NCBI RefSeq assembly: GCF_006476065.1
Contig: NZ_ML636798.1
Location: 2,058,207-2,122,206 of the forward strand
Direction: 5' to 3'
DNA length: 64,000 nucleotides
Origin: Cognatiluteimonas lumbrici
Lineage (GTDB): Bacteria > Pseudomonadota > Gammaproteobacteria > Xanthomonadales > Xanthomonadaceae
In this document: in pieces, positions 26,082-37,441 of the stretch
Position numbering within the stretch: position 1 is the first letter of the stretch
Layout: each line of letters opens with the position of its first letter
Made by a program: the position numbers and the translations under genes
The notes under the pieces: generated by a model
What the model was told of the DNA's origin: nothing
Database searches by the model: none
The model's input: only the letters and a program-made list of their open reading frames with translations

Positions 26082-29000
26082 GGCCGTCGATTCTAGGCCG
26101 TGAAACGTGAATGGCCGTCACCCGCAGGCGCCGCGCTTGCGACGCGGGGCACGGATTGCGAGGATCGGGCAGGGGGATGGCTTCCATCGGGAAGCGGGGG
26201 AGCAGGATGCGGCGGGTCGGCTGGCTGCTGTCGGGAATGCTGGCGCTGTGGGTCGGACTGGCCGCCGCGGGCGTGCCCGAGGTGCCGCGCCTGCGCACGC
26301 TCGGCGTCGCCGACGGCCTGCCCGCGACCGGCATCAACGCGATCGTGCGCGACCAGGCCGGCTACGTCTGGATCGGCACCGCCGACGGCCTCGCGCGTTA
26401 CGACGGCATCGGCTTCCGCGTCTGGCGCAACGAGCCGGGCAATCCGCAATCGCTGCCGGGCAACACGGTGCAGGCCTTGCACGTGGACGCGCGCGACCGG
26501 CTGTGGATCGCCACCGAGTCGGGTGGCCTGAGCATGCTCGACCCGCAGCGGCGGCGCTTCACCCACTACCGCATGGCCGAGCACCCCGAGATCGGCAGCG
26601 ACGACACCTGGGCGATCGCCAGCCAGGGCGACGTGGTGTGGTTCGGCACCTATGCCGGCGGCGTGCATCGGCTGGATCCGGACGGCCGCATCACCCGCTT
26701 CATGCCCGGCGAGGACGGCAGCGGCCTGCCCGCGCCCACCGTGCTGGCGCTGCTCGTGGACGCGCAGGGCGTGCTCTGGGCCGGCACCATGCGCGGCCTC
26801 GCGCGCTGGACCGGCGACGACTTCGAGCGCGTTTCCTTGCCCGGGCCACGGCCGGGACCGCTGGTGTTCTCGCTGTCGCTCGACGGCGACGCGCTCTGGG
26901 TCGGTGCCAGTACCGGCGTGTTCCGGCGCAGCGGCTCCGGGCGCTGGGTGGCGCCGTCGTGGTCGCCGATGTTCGAGCAGCCCAATGCGGTGCAGGCGCT
27001 GGTGCGCGACCGCCAGGGCCAGTTCTGGATCGGCAGCCAGCTCGGCCTGTGGCGCGTGCGCGGGGACGGCATCCCGGTGCCGGTGCGCGGCGACGGGCCC
27101 GGGATCAACAAGGCGGTGGCGGCGCTGCTGCTGCAGGACGACGGCGCGCTGTGGGCGCCGGTCACCGGCGTCGGCCTCGGCTACCTGCGCGCGGACTGGC
27201 GCCAGGTGGCGCAGTTCTCGCGCCGGGACAGCGCGCTGGGCGCGATGCTCTATCGCGGAATCGGCGCGGCGCGCGCCGGCGGCTTCTGGCTGGCGCCCTA
27301 CGGCGGCGCGCCCGAGCGCATCGGCGCCGACGGTTCGGTCACGCAGCTCTCGGACGCGGCGGCCGAGGCCATCGGCGGCAGCGCCAAACTGCTGACGGTC
27401 GCCGAGACCGCCGACGGCGTGCTGTGGGCCGGTACCCGAGACCACCTGGCGCGGGTGGTCGGCGACGAGGTCCGCAAATGGTTCCCCCGCGACAAGGTGG
27501 ACGCGCTGTTGCCGGGCCTGGACCTGCTGCGCATCGCGCCGGACGGCAGCCTGTGGCTGTCCTGCAACGGCAGCGGCGTGCAGCAGCGCGACGCGCGCAG
27601 CGGACGCGTGCTGCGCAGCTGGAAGGCCGGCAGCCACGGCCTCGACCTCGCCGACAACGAGACCATGGAATTCGCGCCCGACGGCACGCTGTGGCTGGCG
27701 GGCGACGGCGGCGTGCGCGTGCTGCGCCCCGGCGCCGAGGACTTCGAGCGGATCGCCGGAATGGGCGAGGAGCGCGTGTACGCGCTGGCGCTGGACGGCG
27801 GCTCGGTGTGGCTGTCGCGGCGCACCGGGCTCGAGCACTACCGCCGCGACGGCGACGGCTGGCGGCGCGTGGCCAGGATCGCGCAGGACCAGGGCATCCC
27901 CGCGGTCGAGGCCGCGGGCATGGTGGTGGACGGGCACCACCGGGTCTGGCTGTCCACGAGCCGCGGCCTGTTCCGCTGGGATCCCGGCAACGGGCGCCTG
28001 CGCCGGCTCGGCATCCAGGAAGGCCTGGGCAGCCAGGAATTCGAGCCGCGCAGCATCGCGCTGTCCGGCGGCGTGCTGGCGGCGACCACCACCGGTGGCA
28101 GCGTGGTGATGGTGGACGTGAACCTGCCCGACCCGAAGCCGGCGCAGCCGCGCCTGCATCTGGACGAGGTCGCGGTGCGCCGCGACGGGCGCTGGGAGCC
28201 GGTGGACGCGACCGGCCTGCAGTTGCCGCCGGACACGCGCGAACTGCGCGTGCGCATGCGCCTGCTCGACTTCGCCGACCCGGCCGGCAACCGTTACGAG
28301 AGCCGCCTGCAGGGCGTGGACGCGGACTGGCTGTCGCAGGGCTCCAGCGGCGAGCGCGTCTTCAGCGGGCTCGCGCCCGGCGACTACGCGCTCGCATTGC
28401 GCGCGCGCAACGCCGCCGGCGAGGCGTCGGAGGTGCAGGTGCTGCAGTGGAGCGTGCAGCCGCCGTGGTGGCGCACGCCGTGGGCGCTGGCCGGGTTCGC
28501 TGCGTTGGCGCTGCTGCTGCTCGGCTGGGCGGGCTGGGCCTGGCGCGCACGCGAACGCGAGCGCGAGGAACTGCGCCTGCTCGAACGCGAGCGCGCGCTG
28601 GCCGAGGAAGCGTCGCTGGCCAAGAGCCGCTTCCTGGCCACCCTCGGGCACGAGGTGCGCACGCCGATGACCGGCGTGCTCGGCATGGGCGAGCTGCTGC
28701 TGTCCACCGGGCTCGACGGGCGCCAGCGCGGGTACGTGGAATCCATCCGCGACGCCGGCCACCACCTGCTGCGGCTGGTCAACGACGCGCTCGACCTGGC
28801 CCGGATCGAGGCCGGCAAGCTGGAGCTCGATCCGCAGCCGTTCGACCTGCGCGAGCTGGTGGACGACGTCGTCGGCCTGCACGCGCCGCTCGCCCGCCAG
28901 CGCGGGCTGGCCTTCGCCTGCGAGGTGGACGCGCGCGCGCCGGCGAAGCTGCGCGGCGACCCGGTGCGCATCCGCCAGATCCTGTTCAACCTGCTCGGCA

Positions 29001-29698
29001 ACGCGATCAAGTTCACCCAGCAGGGCGAAGTCGGCCTGCGGGTCGAACCGCTCGGGCGCGAGGGCGTGCGCTTCGTGGTCCGCGACACCGGTCCCGGACT
29101 CAACGAGGAACAGCGCGCGCGCCTGTTCCGGCGCTTCGAGCAGGCCGACGGCGCGCGTACAGCGTCGCGCTATGGCGGCAGCGGGCTCGGCCTGGCGATC
29201 AGCCAGGAACTCGCGGCCGCGATGGGCGGGCGCATCGACGTCGCCAGTTCGCCCGGCGTGGGCACCCGCTTCAGCGTGGAACTGCCGCTGGAAGTGCTGC
29301 CGCTGCTGCCCGCATCCACCCCGGCGCGAGAGCCGCGCAACCTGCCCGCGCCCGGGCTGGACCTGCTGCTGGTCGAGGACGACCCGACCGTGGCCGAGGT
29401 GCTGCGCGGGCTGCTGCAGTCCCAGGGCCACCGCGTGGCGCACGCCGCGCACGGGCTCGGCGCGCTCGCGGAAGCGACGACCCGGACGTTCGACATGGCC
29501 CTGCTCGATCTCGACCTGCCGGGCATGGACGGGCTGTCGCTCGCGGCGGCGCTGCGCGGGCAGGGGTTCGCCGGGCCGCTGGTCGCGGTCACCGCGCGCG
29601 CCGACGCCGCCGCCGAGCCGGAGGCGCGGGCCGCGGGGTTCGACGCCTTCCTGCGCAAGCCGCTGACCGGCGCGATGCTGGCGCGCGTGCTGGAGGGC

Positions 29699-30783
<1,085 letters not shown>

Positions 30784-30787
<4 letters not shown>

Positions 30788-31038
30788 TTGGGGGCGTCCA
30801 CGCCTTGCGCGAACATCAGCTGGAAGCCCTTCTTCAATTGCAGGTCGCGCGCGTGCTCCAGCGCCTTGAAGGCTTCGCGCTGGTCGAGGTACTGCTCGCG
30901 GCGCACGCTGCTGCGGCCGCCGACCTGGCCGGTCTCGCGGACCAGCGTCCAGCCGCCGAGCAGGTCGCGCTCGAGCATCAATTGCACGAAGCGCGGGGCC
31001 TCGGGGCCGCCGGGGCGTTGTTGGAGCAGCAGGCGCAT
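30784..31038 (-). CDS. Small WGR-domain-like protein
   Basis: An 84-residue protein containing [35 protein letters not shown], which resembles a WGR domain (Trp-Gly-Arg-like motif, here less exact, plus the final K..GF pattern). WGR domains usually bind nucleic acid, but stand-alone short versions have no settled role. It is coupled to hemE by a GTGA overlap and lies just after a REP cluster that closes aroB. The domain call is based on pattern only. Confidence 0.6.
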
Positions 31039-31047
31039 GCGCCCATT

Positions 31048-31072
31048 GTAGGAGCGGCGCTCGCGCCGCGAC
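31048..31072 (+). repeat. REP element (type 1, forward) between aroB and the WGR gene
   Basis: Complete 25 bp GTAG palindrome in the short gap between aroB and the downstream WGR gene. Confidence 0.85.
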
Positions 31073-31086
31073 AGCGCCGCTCCTAC
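31073..31086 (-). repeat. Truncated REP element supplying the aroB stop
   Basis: A 14 bp half copy (GTAGGAGCGGCGCT on the minus strand) abutting the full copy. Its GTAG gives the TAG stop of aroB (31083-31085). The two can pair as one long stem over 31048-31086. Confidence 0.82.
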
Positions 31087-32171
31087 AGGACAGCCAGCAC
31101 TGCTTCGTCGGGGACGCCGGCGACGATTCGCGCCCTGCCGGCGCCGTCCCACAGCACGAAGCGGAGCCCGTCGGCGGTGGCTTTCTTGTCCAGGCGCGTG
31201 CGCGCGAGCAGGGCTTGCGGATCCAGGCCGGCCGGCAGCCGCGTGTCCAGGCCCAGGCGCTCGAGCAGGCGACGCAGGCGGTCCGCGTCCGTGTCCGGCG
31301 CGAGCCCGAGCGCGTGCGACAGCCGCGCCGCCAGCACCATGCCCACGGCCACCGCCTCGCCGTGGTTCAGTGCGCCGTTGCCGGCGTAGCCCTGCTCGGC
31401 CTCGATCGCGTGCGCGAAGGTGTGGCCGAAGTTGAGCAGCGCGCGCTCGCCGTGCTCGCGCGGGTCGCGCGCCACGATCGCCGCCTTGTGCGCGCAGCTT
31501 CGCGCAATGGCGTCCGCCAGCGCGTCGTCGTCGCGTGCCAGCAGCGCAGCGGCGTTTGCGTCGAGCCAGTCCAGGAACGGGGCGTCTATGATCGCGCCGT
31601 ACTTCGCGACCTCGGCCAGGCCGGCGCGCAGCTCGCGGTCGGGGAGGGTGCGCAGGGTGCCGGTGTCGGCGAACACCGCGCGTGGGGAATGGAAGGCGCC
31701 GACCAGGTTCTTGCCCTGCGGCAGGTCGATCGCGGTCTTGCCGCCGACCGAGGAGTCCACCATCGCCAGCAGCGTGGTCGGCAACTGCACCAGGTCGATG
31801 CCGCGCATCCAGCAGGCGGCGGCGAACCCGGCCAGGTCGCCGACCACGCCGCCGCCGAGCGCGAACACGCAGGCATCGCGGGTCGCGCCCATCGCGGCGA
31901 GTTCCTGCAGCAGCGCGGCGAACCCGTCCAGCGACTTGGCCGCCTCGCCGGCGGGAAGCGTGGCGAGGCGTGGCCTGGGGGCGCCCTGCGCGGCCAGCGC
32001 CTCGAGCACGCGTCCGGCATGCAGCGGCGCGACGTTGGCGTCGCTGACCAGCAGCACGTGGCGGCCGCGCACCTGCGCGGCCAGCGCGGCGCCGTCGTCG
32101 AGCAGGCCCGGGCCCGCGTGGATGTCGTAGGGACGTTCGCCTTCGACGCGGAGGCTGCGGACGGTACTCAT
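31083..32171 (-). CDS. aroB: 3-dehydroquinate synthase
   Basis: A 362-residue NAD+- and Zn/Co-dependent enzyme of the shikimate pathway. It has [39 protein letters not shown], the metal-binding Glu in LAEVAKYG, and the His ligands in [13 protein letters not shown] and [10 protein letters not shown]. The start overlaps the aroK stop by ATGA. The stop codon is provided by a truncated REP. Order aroK-aroB is the usual arrangement in gammaproteobacteria. Confidence 0.97.
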   Translation of the reverse strand: MSTVRSLRVEGERPYDIHAGPGLLDDGAALAAQVRGRHVLLVSDANVAPLHAGRVLEALAAQGAPRPRLATLPAGEAAKSLDGFAALLQELAAMGATRDACVFALGGGVVGDLAGFAAACWMRGIDLVQLPTTLLAMVDSSVGGKTAIDLPQGKNLVGAFHSPRAVFADTGTLRTLPDRELRAGLAEVAKYGAIIDAPFLDWLDANAAALLARDDDALADAIARSCAHKAAIVARDPREHGERALLNFGHTFAHAIEAEQGYAGNGALNHGEAVAVGMVLAARLSHALGLAPDTDADRLRRLLERLGLDTRLPAGLDPQALLARTRLDKKATADGLRFVLWDGAGRARIVAGVPDEAVLAVL

Positions 32172-32707
32172 GCCCGTTCCGGCGCCTGCCAGCGCGCGTG
32201 CACCAGCGCGGCGAGCTCGCCGGCGGCGGCGCCGGGCGCGAGCCCGTCGGTGTCGAACGCGAGGTCGGCCACCTCCTGGTACAGCGGCTCGCGCTCGGCA
32301 GCGAGGCCGCGCAGGACCTGCTCGCGGCCGGGTCGCTGCAACAGCGGACGGTTGCTGCAGCGGCCGAGCCGCTCCAGCTGCGTCTCCACCCGGCTGCGCA
32401 GCCAGACCACGTACCCGCGCTCGCGCAGCAGGCGGCGGTTGCCGGGATCGAGCACGGCGCCGCCGCCGGTCGCCAGCACCAGCGCCTCGCCGGCGAGGCG
32501 GGCGGCGAGCGTACTGCGCTCGCGCGCGCGGAAGCCGGCTTCGCCTTCGCAGTCGAAGATCACCGGGATGCTGGCGCCGGTCGCGGCCTCGATGTCCTCG
32601 TCCACGTCGGCGAAGGGCAGGCCGAGGCGCTCGGCCAGGCGCCGGCCGATCGCGCTCTTGCCGGCGCCCATCGGGCCGACCAGGACGAGGTTGGGAGCGG
32701 ATTCCAT
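32168..32707 (-). CDS. aroK: Shikimate kinase
   Basis: A 179-residue cytosolic kinase that phosphorylates shikimate. The P-loop is [15 protein letters not shown], followed by the substrate Asp in [31 protein letters not shown] and the lid arginine region NRPLLQ. The ATG at 32707 is 51 bases from the divergent nadE start, so the two promoters lie close together. It is coupled to aroB by a 4-base overlap. Confidence 0.97.
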   Translation of the reverse strand: MESAPNLVLVGPMGAGKSAIGRRLAERLGLPFADVDEDIEAATGASIPVIFDCEGEAGFRARERSTLAARLAGEALVLATGGGAVLDPGNRRLLRERGYVVWLRSRVETQLERLGRCSNRPLLQRPGREQVLRGLAAEREPLYQEVADLAFDTDGLAPGAAAGELAALVHARWQAPERA

Positions 32708-32758
32708 CCGCCAAGGGTATCGCGGCTCCCACACCGGCGGATGGGTAACATTCGCGCC

Positions 32759-34417
32759 ATGACCCTGAGGCTCGCACTCGCGCAGTTCGATTTCCCGGTC
32801 GGCGACGTGGCCGGCAACGCCCGGCGCATCGCCGCGATGATCGCGGAGGCGCGCGACGTGCACGGCGCGCGGCTGGTGCTGTTCCCGGAGCTGGCCCTGT
32901 CCGGTTACCCGCCGGAGGACCTGTTGCTGCGGCCGTCGTTCCTGGCCGACTGCGAAGCCGCGCTGGCCGGGATCGCCAGGGCGACGACCGGGATCGTCGC
33001 CGTGGTCGGCTGGCCCGAGGCCGCCGGCTCGGTGGTCTACAACAGCGCCAGCGTGCTGCGCGACGGCCGCATCGCGGCCACCTACCGCAAGCGCGAGCTG
33101 CCCAACTACGCGGTGTTCGACGAGCGCCGCTACTTCGCGGTGGATCCCGACGGCGGGCCCTGCGTGTTCGACGTGGACGGCGTGCGCGTCGGCGTGGTCG
33201 TGTGCGAGGACCTGTGGTTCCCGGAACCGCTGTCGGACTGCGTGGACGAGGGCGCCGAACTGGTCCTCGTCCCCAATGCCTCGCCGTTCGAGCACGACAA
33301 GCACGCCCAGCGCGACGCGCTGCTCGCGCAGCGCTCCGCGGAGACGCAGCGGATGGGCGGCGCGGCGCTGGCCTACGTGAACCTGGTCGGCGGCCAGGAC
33401 GCGCTGGTGTTCGACGGCGCCTCGGTGCTGGCCGACGGCGACGGCATCGTGCACCCGGCCGCGGCCGCGTTCCTGGACGAGTGGCTGGTCGCCGACTTCG
33501 ATCCGTCGACGCGCCGCTTCACCGCCGTGCAATGGACCGTGGACGGCGACGAGAGCCGCGACGCGCTGGCCTGGCGCGCGGTGGTGCGCGGCACCCGCGA
33601 CTACTTCCGCAAGAACGGCTTCTCCAAGGCCTGGCTGGGACTGTCGGGAGGCATCGACTCGGCGGTGGTGCTGGCGATCGCGGTGGATGCGCTGGGCGCG
33701 GACAACGTCACCGCGGTGCGCATGCCCTCGCGCTATACCGCCGACCTGTCCAACGACCTGGCGGCGGTGCAGTGCGCCTCGCTCGGCGTGCGCCTGCTGA
33801 CGGTGCCGATCGAGCAGCCGTTCCAGGGTTACCTGGACGCGCTCGCGCCCAGCTTCGGCGACGCGCCGGTCGACACCACCGAGGAGAACCTGCAGTCGCG
33901 CAGCCGCGGCGCGATCCTGATGGCCCTGTCCAACAAGTTCGGCGGGCTGCTGCTGACCACCGGCAACAAGAGCGAGTACGCGGTCGGCTACGCCACCATC
34001 TACGGCGACATGTGCGGCGGCTACGCGCCGCTCAAGGATCTGTACAAGACCGAGGTGTTCGAACTGGCGCGCTGGCGCAACACGGTCGGCGGCAGCGCCC
34101 CGCACGGCGGCGAGGTGATCCCCTCGGCGGTGATCGCGCGGCCGCCGTCGGCGGAGCTGCGCGCGAACCAGCTCGACCAGGATTCGCTGCCGCCCTACGA
34201 CGTGCTCGACGGCATCCTCCGCCGCTACGTGGACCAGGAGCAGTCTCGCGGCGAGATCGTCGCCGCGGGCTTCGACGACGCGGTGGTCGAGCGGGTGCTG
34301 AAGCTGGTGCGGACCAGCGAGTGGAAGCGGCACCAGGCGGCGCCGGGACCCAAGGTCTCGCGCCGCGCGTTCGGTCGCGAACGGCGCTACCCGATCACGA
34401 ACGGCTATAGGGAGTGA
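32759..34417 (+). CDS. nadE: Glutamine-dependent NAD+ synthetase
   Basis: A 552-residue two-domain enzyme. The N-terminal nitrilase-type glutaminase has the triad Glu in [16 protein letters not shown], Lys in [14 protein letters not shown] and Cys in [12 protein letters not shown]. The C-terminal NadE domain has the ATP-binding P-loop [35 protein letters not shown] and [16 protein letters not shown]. It makes NAD+ from deamido-NAD, ATP and glutamine. A GC-rich hairpin follows the stop closely. It is transcribed alone. Confidence 0.97.
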   Translation: MTLRLALAQFDFPVGDVAGNARRIAAMIAEARDVHGARLVLFPELALSGYPPEDLLLRPSFLADCEAALAGIARATTGIVAVVGWPEAAGSVVYNSASVLRDGRIAATYRKRELPNYAVFDERRYFAVDPDGGPCVFDVDGVRVGVVVCEDLWFPEPLSDCVDEGAELVLVPNASPFEHDKHAQRDALLAQRSAETQRMGGAALAYVNLVGGQDALVFDGASVLADGDGIVHPAAAAFLDEWLVADFDPSTRRFTAVQWTVDGDESRDALAWRAVVRGTRDYFRKNGFSKAWLGLSGGIDSAVVLAIAVDALGADNVTAVRMPSRYTADLSNDLAAVQCASLGVRLLTVPIEQPFQGYLDALAPSFGDAPVDTTEENLQSRSRGAILMALSNKFGGLLLTTGNKSEYAVGYATIYGDMCGGYAPLKDLYKTEVFELARWRNTVGGSAPHGGEVIPSAVIARPPSAELRANQLDQDSLPPYDVLDGILRRYVDQEQSRGEIVAAGFDDAVVERVLKLVRTSEWKRHQAAPGPKVSRRAFGRERRYPITNGYRE

Positions 34418-34419
34418 GC

Positions 34420-34436
34420 GGCGGCCTTTGGCCGCC
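34420..34436 (+). terminator. Hairpin after nadE
   Basis: Perfect 7 bp stem GGCGGCC / GGCCGCC with a TTT loop, three bases after the nadE stop and followed by TTGTGAG. A likely but U-poor terminator. Confidence 0.55.
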
Positions 34437-34457
34437 TTGTGAGGGCGCTCCGCGCCA

Positions 34458-34523
34458 GTAAGGGGTCAGTTGGGGCTTTTGCTCCACCCTCTGCAGCCGC
34501 GCAGCGGCTGCCTGACTCCTTAC
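34458..34523. repeat. Nested inverted repeat between nadE and bamD
   Basis: Outer arms GTAAGGGGTCAG and CTGACTCCTTAC (one mismatch) enclose an inner perfect stem GCAGCCGC / GCGGCTGC. The 124-base gap between the convergent nadE and bamD genes holds only this and the nadE hairpin. It may be a small non-autonomous repeat element or a two-way terminator. Confidence 0.6.
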
Positions 34524-34543
34524 GCCTCACCCTGACCCTGCCC

Positions 34544-35410
34544 TCAGTTGTCGAGCGCGGACTTCTCGCCGGCGAACGGGTTCAGGCGGCGGATCTTCGA
34601 CGGGAAGTCGGGCCAGTCGCCGGTCAGCCACGGGTGCTGCGGGTTGTTGGCCTCGAGCACCCGGCGCGCGTCGGCGGCCAGCGCCTCGTTGCCCAGGCGG
34701 GTGTAGGCCTCGCCCAGCAGCGCCACCGCGTCGTCCTGGTACATCGCGCCCGGGTAGGTCTCGAGCATGTGCGTGGCGCGGTCGGCGGCCGCCACCAGGG
34801 CGCCGCGGCGCAGGTAGTACAGGCCGACGTCGAGCTCGTGGCGGGCGAACAGGTTGCGCAGCTCGACCATGCGCGCGCGCGCGTCCTCGGCGTAGCGGCT
34901 GTTCGGGTAGCGCTCGGTGACGATGCGGAAGTCGTTGTAGGCCTGCATCGGGGTGGACAGGTCGCGGCGGCTGGCGTCCAGCGACCACACCTTCTGCAGG
35001 AACACCGTGTTGCGGTCCGAGTTCACCAGGCCGCGCAGGTAGTAGAAGTAGGGGACGTTGCGGTGCGTCGGGTAGGTGCGCAGGAAGCGGTCGATGCTCG
35101 AGATCGCCTCCTCGTTGCGGCCCGACTTGAACTGCGCGTAGGCGATCTCCATCAGCGCCTGCTCGGTGTACGGCCCGTAGGGGTACTGCGCCACCAGGCG
35201 CTTGAACACCGTGATCGCGCTGGTCCAGTTGCCGTGGACCATCTGGTCGTGGCCCTTGTCGTACAGCTCGCTGACCGGCACGCCCTCGTTGGCGTCCTGG
35301 TCCTTGAACAGGCCCTTGATGGTGCTGCAGCCGGGCAGCACGAGCACCGCCGCCAGCAGCAGCAACAGCACGGGGCGGAGGGCGGGACGCGGGGTCTGGC
35401 GTGGGGTCAT
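34544..35410 (-). CDS. bamD: Outer membrane assembly lipoprotein BamD
   Basis: A 288-residue lipoprotein of the BAM complex that inserts beta-barrel proteins into the outer membrane. Signal peptide with lipobox LPGC (C28), then TPR-like repeats: [81 protein letters not shown] and [20 protein letters not shown]. This is the full family length. It is divergent from rluD with 48 bases between starts, the typical bamD/rluD arrangement. Confidence 0.96.
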   Translation of the reverse strand: MTPRQTPRPALRPVLLLLLAAVLVLPGCSTIKGLFKDQDANEGVPVSELYDKGHDQMVHGNWTSAITVFKRLVAQYPYGPYTEQALMEIAYAQFKSGRNEEAISSIDRFLRTYPTHRNVPYFYYLRGLVNSDRNTVFLQKVWSLDASRRDLSTPMQAYNDFRIVTERYPNSRYAEDARARMVELRNLFARHELDVGLYYLRRGALVAAADRATHMLETYPGAMYQDDAVALLGEAYTRLGNEALAADARRVLEANNPQHPWLTGDWPDFPSKIRRLNPFAGEKSALDN

Positions 35411-35458
35411 CGGAGATTTCGCAGGCGCCGGGGGCACGAACCCCGGATAATAGCAGTC

Positions 35459-36457
35459 ATGCCTGCATCGAAACCCCAGCCCGGACCCCGGCCCGGCACC
35501 CTGCGTGAAGCCGTCGTTCCCGAGGCCGCCGCCGGGCGCCGCTTCGACGCCGTGCTGGCGGAGCTGTTCCCCGAATTCTCGCGCTCGCGGCTGGCTGAAT
35601 GGATCAAGTCCGGCGACGCCCTGCTCGACGGCGCGCGCGCGCGGCCGCGCGACCCGGTCCGTGGCGGCGAGCCGGTCAGCCTGCGCGCGCAGCTGGAGGA
35701 CCAGGTGCGCGCCGAGCCCGAGGACATCCCGCTGGAGGTGCTGCACGAAGATCCCGAGGTCTTCGTGCTCGACAAGCCCGCGGGGCTGGTGGTGCACCCG
35801 GGCGCGGGCAACCCGGGCGGCACCCTGGTCAACGCGCTGCTGCACCGCGATCCGGCGCTGGCGGCGCTGCCGCGCGCGGGCATCGTGCACCGCCTGGACA
35901 AGGACACCTCCGGGGTGATGGTGGTGGCGCGCACCCTGGAGGCGCACACCGCGCTGGTGGCGCAGCTCTCCGCGCGCGAGGTGCACCGCCAGTACCTGGC
36001 CGTGGTCGTGGGCGCGCTGGTGTCGGGCGGCACCGCCGACGCCCCGATCGACCGCCACCCGCGCGACCGCATCCGCATGGCGGTGCGCGAGGACGGCCGC
36101 GACGCGGTCACCCACTTCCGGCTGCGCGAGCGCTTCCGCGCGCACACCGCGCTGGAATGCCGGCTGGAGACCGGGCGGACGCACCAGATCCGCGTGCACA
36201 TGGCCCACCTCAAGCATCCGATCGTCGGCGACCCGTTGTACGGCGGACCTCTGCGCCTGCCACGCGGCGCCTCGGACGCGGTGGTGGAAGCGCTGCGCGG
36301 CTTCCGCCGCCAGGCGCTGCACGCGGAGACCCTGGAGTTCCGGCATCCGGCGAGCGGCGAGCCGCTGCGCGTGAGCGCGCCGGTCCCGGCCGACCTCGCC
36401 GCGCTGATGGACGCGCTGCGAGAGGATGCCGCCGCGCACGCGGACGACCCGCGCTGA
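35459..36457 (+). CDS. rluD: 23S rRNA pseudouridine synthase RluD
   Basis: A 332-residue RluA-family enzyme that modifies helix 69 of 23S rRNA. An S4-like N-terminal domain ([22 protein letters not shown]) precedes the catalytic domain with the Asp in [17 protein letters not shown], then [20 protein letters not shown] and VGDPLYGG. The gene ends one base before the YfiH-family gene, an order seen in many proteobacteria, so they are probably co-expressed. Confidence 0.96.
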   Translation: MPASKPQPGPRPGTLREAVVPEAAAGRRFDAVLAELFPEFSRSRLAEWIKSGDALLDGARARPRDPVRGGEPVSLRAQLEDQVRAEPEDIPLEVLHEDPEVFVLDKPAGLVVHPGAGNPGGTLVNALLHRDPALAALPRAGIVHRLDKDTSGVMVVARTLEAHTALVAQLSAREVHRQYLAVVVGALVSGGTADAPIDRHPRDRIRMAVREDGRDAVTHFRLRERFRAHTALECRLETGRTHQIRVHMAHLKHPIVGDPLYGGPLRLPRGASDAVVEALRGFRRQALHAETLEFRHPASGEPLRVSAPVPADLAALMDALREDAAAHADDPR

Positions 36458-36458
36458 G

Positions 36459-37322
36459 ATGGCCGCGGGCGACGCCGCCGCCCGGGTCCGCGACAGCGTG
36501 CTGCGCGCTGCCTGGCCGGCACCCGCCGGCGTGCATGCGCTCACGACCCTGCGCGGTCCGGCGGGCACCTCGCAACCGCCGTTCGACCGCTTCGACATGG
36601 GCCTGCGCAACGGCGACGACCCCGCCGCGGTCGCCGCCAACCGCAAGCTGCTGGAACAGGGCCTCGCCCTCCCGTCCGCCCCCCGCTGGCTCCGCCAGGT
36701 CCACGGCACCAAGGTCCACGCAGTGGGTCGCGGCGCTAGCGCCGCTCCTACAGTGCCGTCCCTTCTCCCCGCCAGCGGGGAGAAGGTGCCCCCGCAGGGG
36801 GCGGATGAGGGGCGCTCTTCGCCGGAAGACCCGGAAGCCGACGCCGCCGTCACCCGCACCCCCAACACCGTCCTCGCCATCCTCACCGCCGACTGCCTGC
36901 CCGTCGCCTTCTGCTCCACCGATGGCGCCGTCGTCGCTGCCGCCCACGCCGGCTGGCGCGGCCTTGCCGCGGGCGTGCTCGAAGCGACCGTCGAAGCCAT
37001 GGACGTGGCCCCCGGCAGCGTGCTCGCCTGGCTAGGCCCGGCGGCCGGGCCGGAGGCCTACGAGGTCGGGGAGGAAGTCCGCGACGCCTTTGTCGCGCAC
37101 GATGCACGCGCCGCCGCGGCCTTCGTCGCCACCCGCCCCGGCCACTGGCGCGTCGGCCTCTACGCGCTCGCCCGCCAGCGCCTGCAAGCCGCCGGGCTGG
37201 ACCCGGCAGCCATCCACGGCGGCGGCCTCGACACCATCACCGACCCCGCCCGCTTCTACTCCCACCGCCGCGACCACCGCACCGGCCGCATGGCCACCCT
37301 CGTCTGGAAAGACATTCCTTAG
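36459..37322 (+). CDS. pgeF: YfiH/PgeF-family (DUF152) purine nucleoside phosphorylase-type enzyme with repeat insertion
   Basis: A 287-residue protein of the YfiH family, which covers purine nucleoside phosphorylase/adenosine deaminase activity and editing of peptidoglycan precursors. Metal ligands are in LRQVHGTKV, LTADCLPVAF and AAAHAGWRGLAAGV. Residues about 90-119 come from a type 1 REP followed by a type 3 repeat (VGRGASAAP, then SLLPASGEKVPPQGADEG), inserted between the first His motif and TRTPNTVLAILTADCLP. The stop TAG is the edge of a third repeat element. If the inserted loop is harmful, the enzyme could be impaired; the metal motifs are intact. Confidence 0.88.
   Translation: MAAGDAAARVRDSVLRAAWPAPAGVHALTTLRGPAGTSQPPFDRFDMGLRNGDDPAAVAANRKLLEQGLALPSAPRWLRQVHGTKVHAVGRGASAAPTVPSLLPASGEKVPPQGADEGRSSPEDPEADAAVTRTPNTVLAILTADCLPVAFCSTDGAVVAAAHAGWRGLAAGVLEATVEAMDVAPGSVLAWLGPAAGPEAYEVGEEVRDAFVAHDARAAAAFVATRPGHWRVGLYALARQRLQAAGLDPAAIHGGGLDTITDPARFYSHRRDHRTGRMATLVWKDIP
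36727..36751 (-). repeat. REP element (type 1, reverse) in pgeF
   Basis: 25 bp GTAG-type palindrome read in frame as [10 protein letters not shown], eight bases before a type 3 repeat in the same gene. Confidence 0.85.
36760..36815 (+). repeat. Composite palindromic repeat (type 3) in pgeF
   Basis: A 56 bp two-hairpin element (CCCTTCTCCCCGCCAGCGGG... then GTGCCCCCGCAGGGGGC and GGATGAGGGGCGC), in frame in pgeF and encoding PSLLPASGEKVPPQGADEGR. Confidence 0.85.
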
Positions 37323-37427
37323 CCACAGATTTCACAGATGAAAAAAGGATTTGTACGCGGAGGCCGGGAGTTCACCGCGAAAGCGATTGCTTTTTGATCC
37401 TTTTCAATCTGTGGAATCTGTGGCTAA
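37319..37427. repeat. MITE-like 109 bp inverted-repeat element
   Basis: The 22-base ends TTAGCCACAGATTTCACAGA.. and ..AATCTGTGGCTAA are inverted copies of each other with two mismatches, and the similarity continues inward (AAAAAGGAT against ATCCTTTT). It fills nearly the whole gap between pgeF and otsA. Its left edge TAG is the stop codon of pgeF. It is much more AT-rich than its surroundings, suggesting an inserted non-autonomous element or a strong two-way terminator. Confidence 0.75.
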
Positions 37428-37441
37428 AAAGCTGCTCGGTA

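Noticed and set aside
26093-29452. A 1119-codon open frame antisense to the sensor kinase
   Set aside because: It lacks any recognisable domain, has an Arg/Ala/Gln/His-rich composition typical of GC-rich shadow frames, and lies opposite a kinase with complete motifs.
36459-37322. pgeF as a pseudogene because of the repeat insertion
   Set aside because: The frame is open and all metal-binding motifs are intact, so I kept it as a gene.
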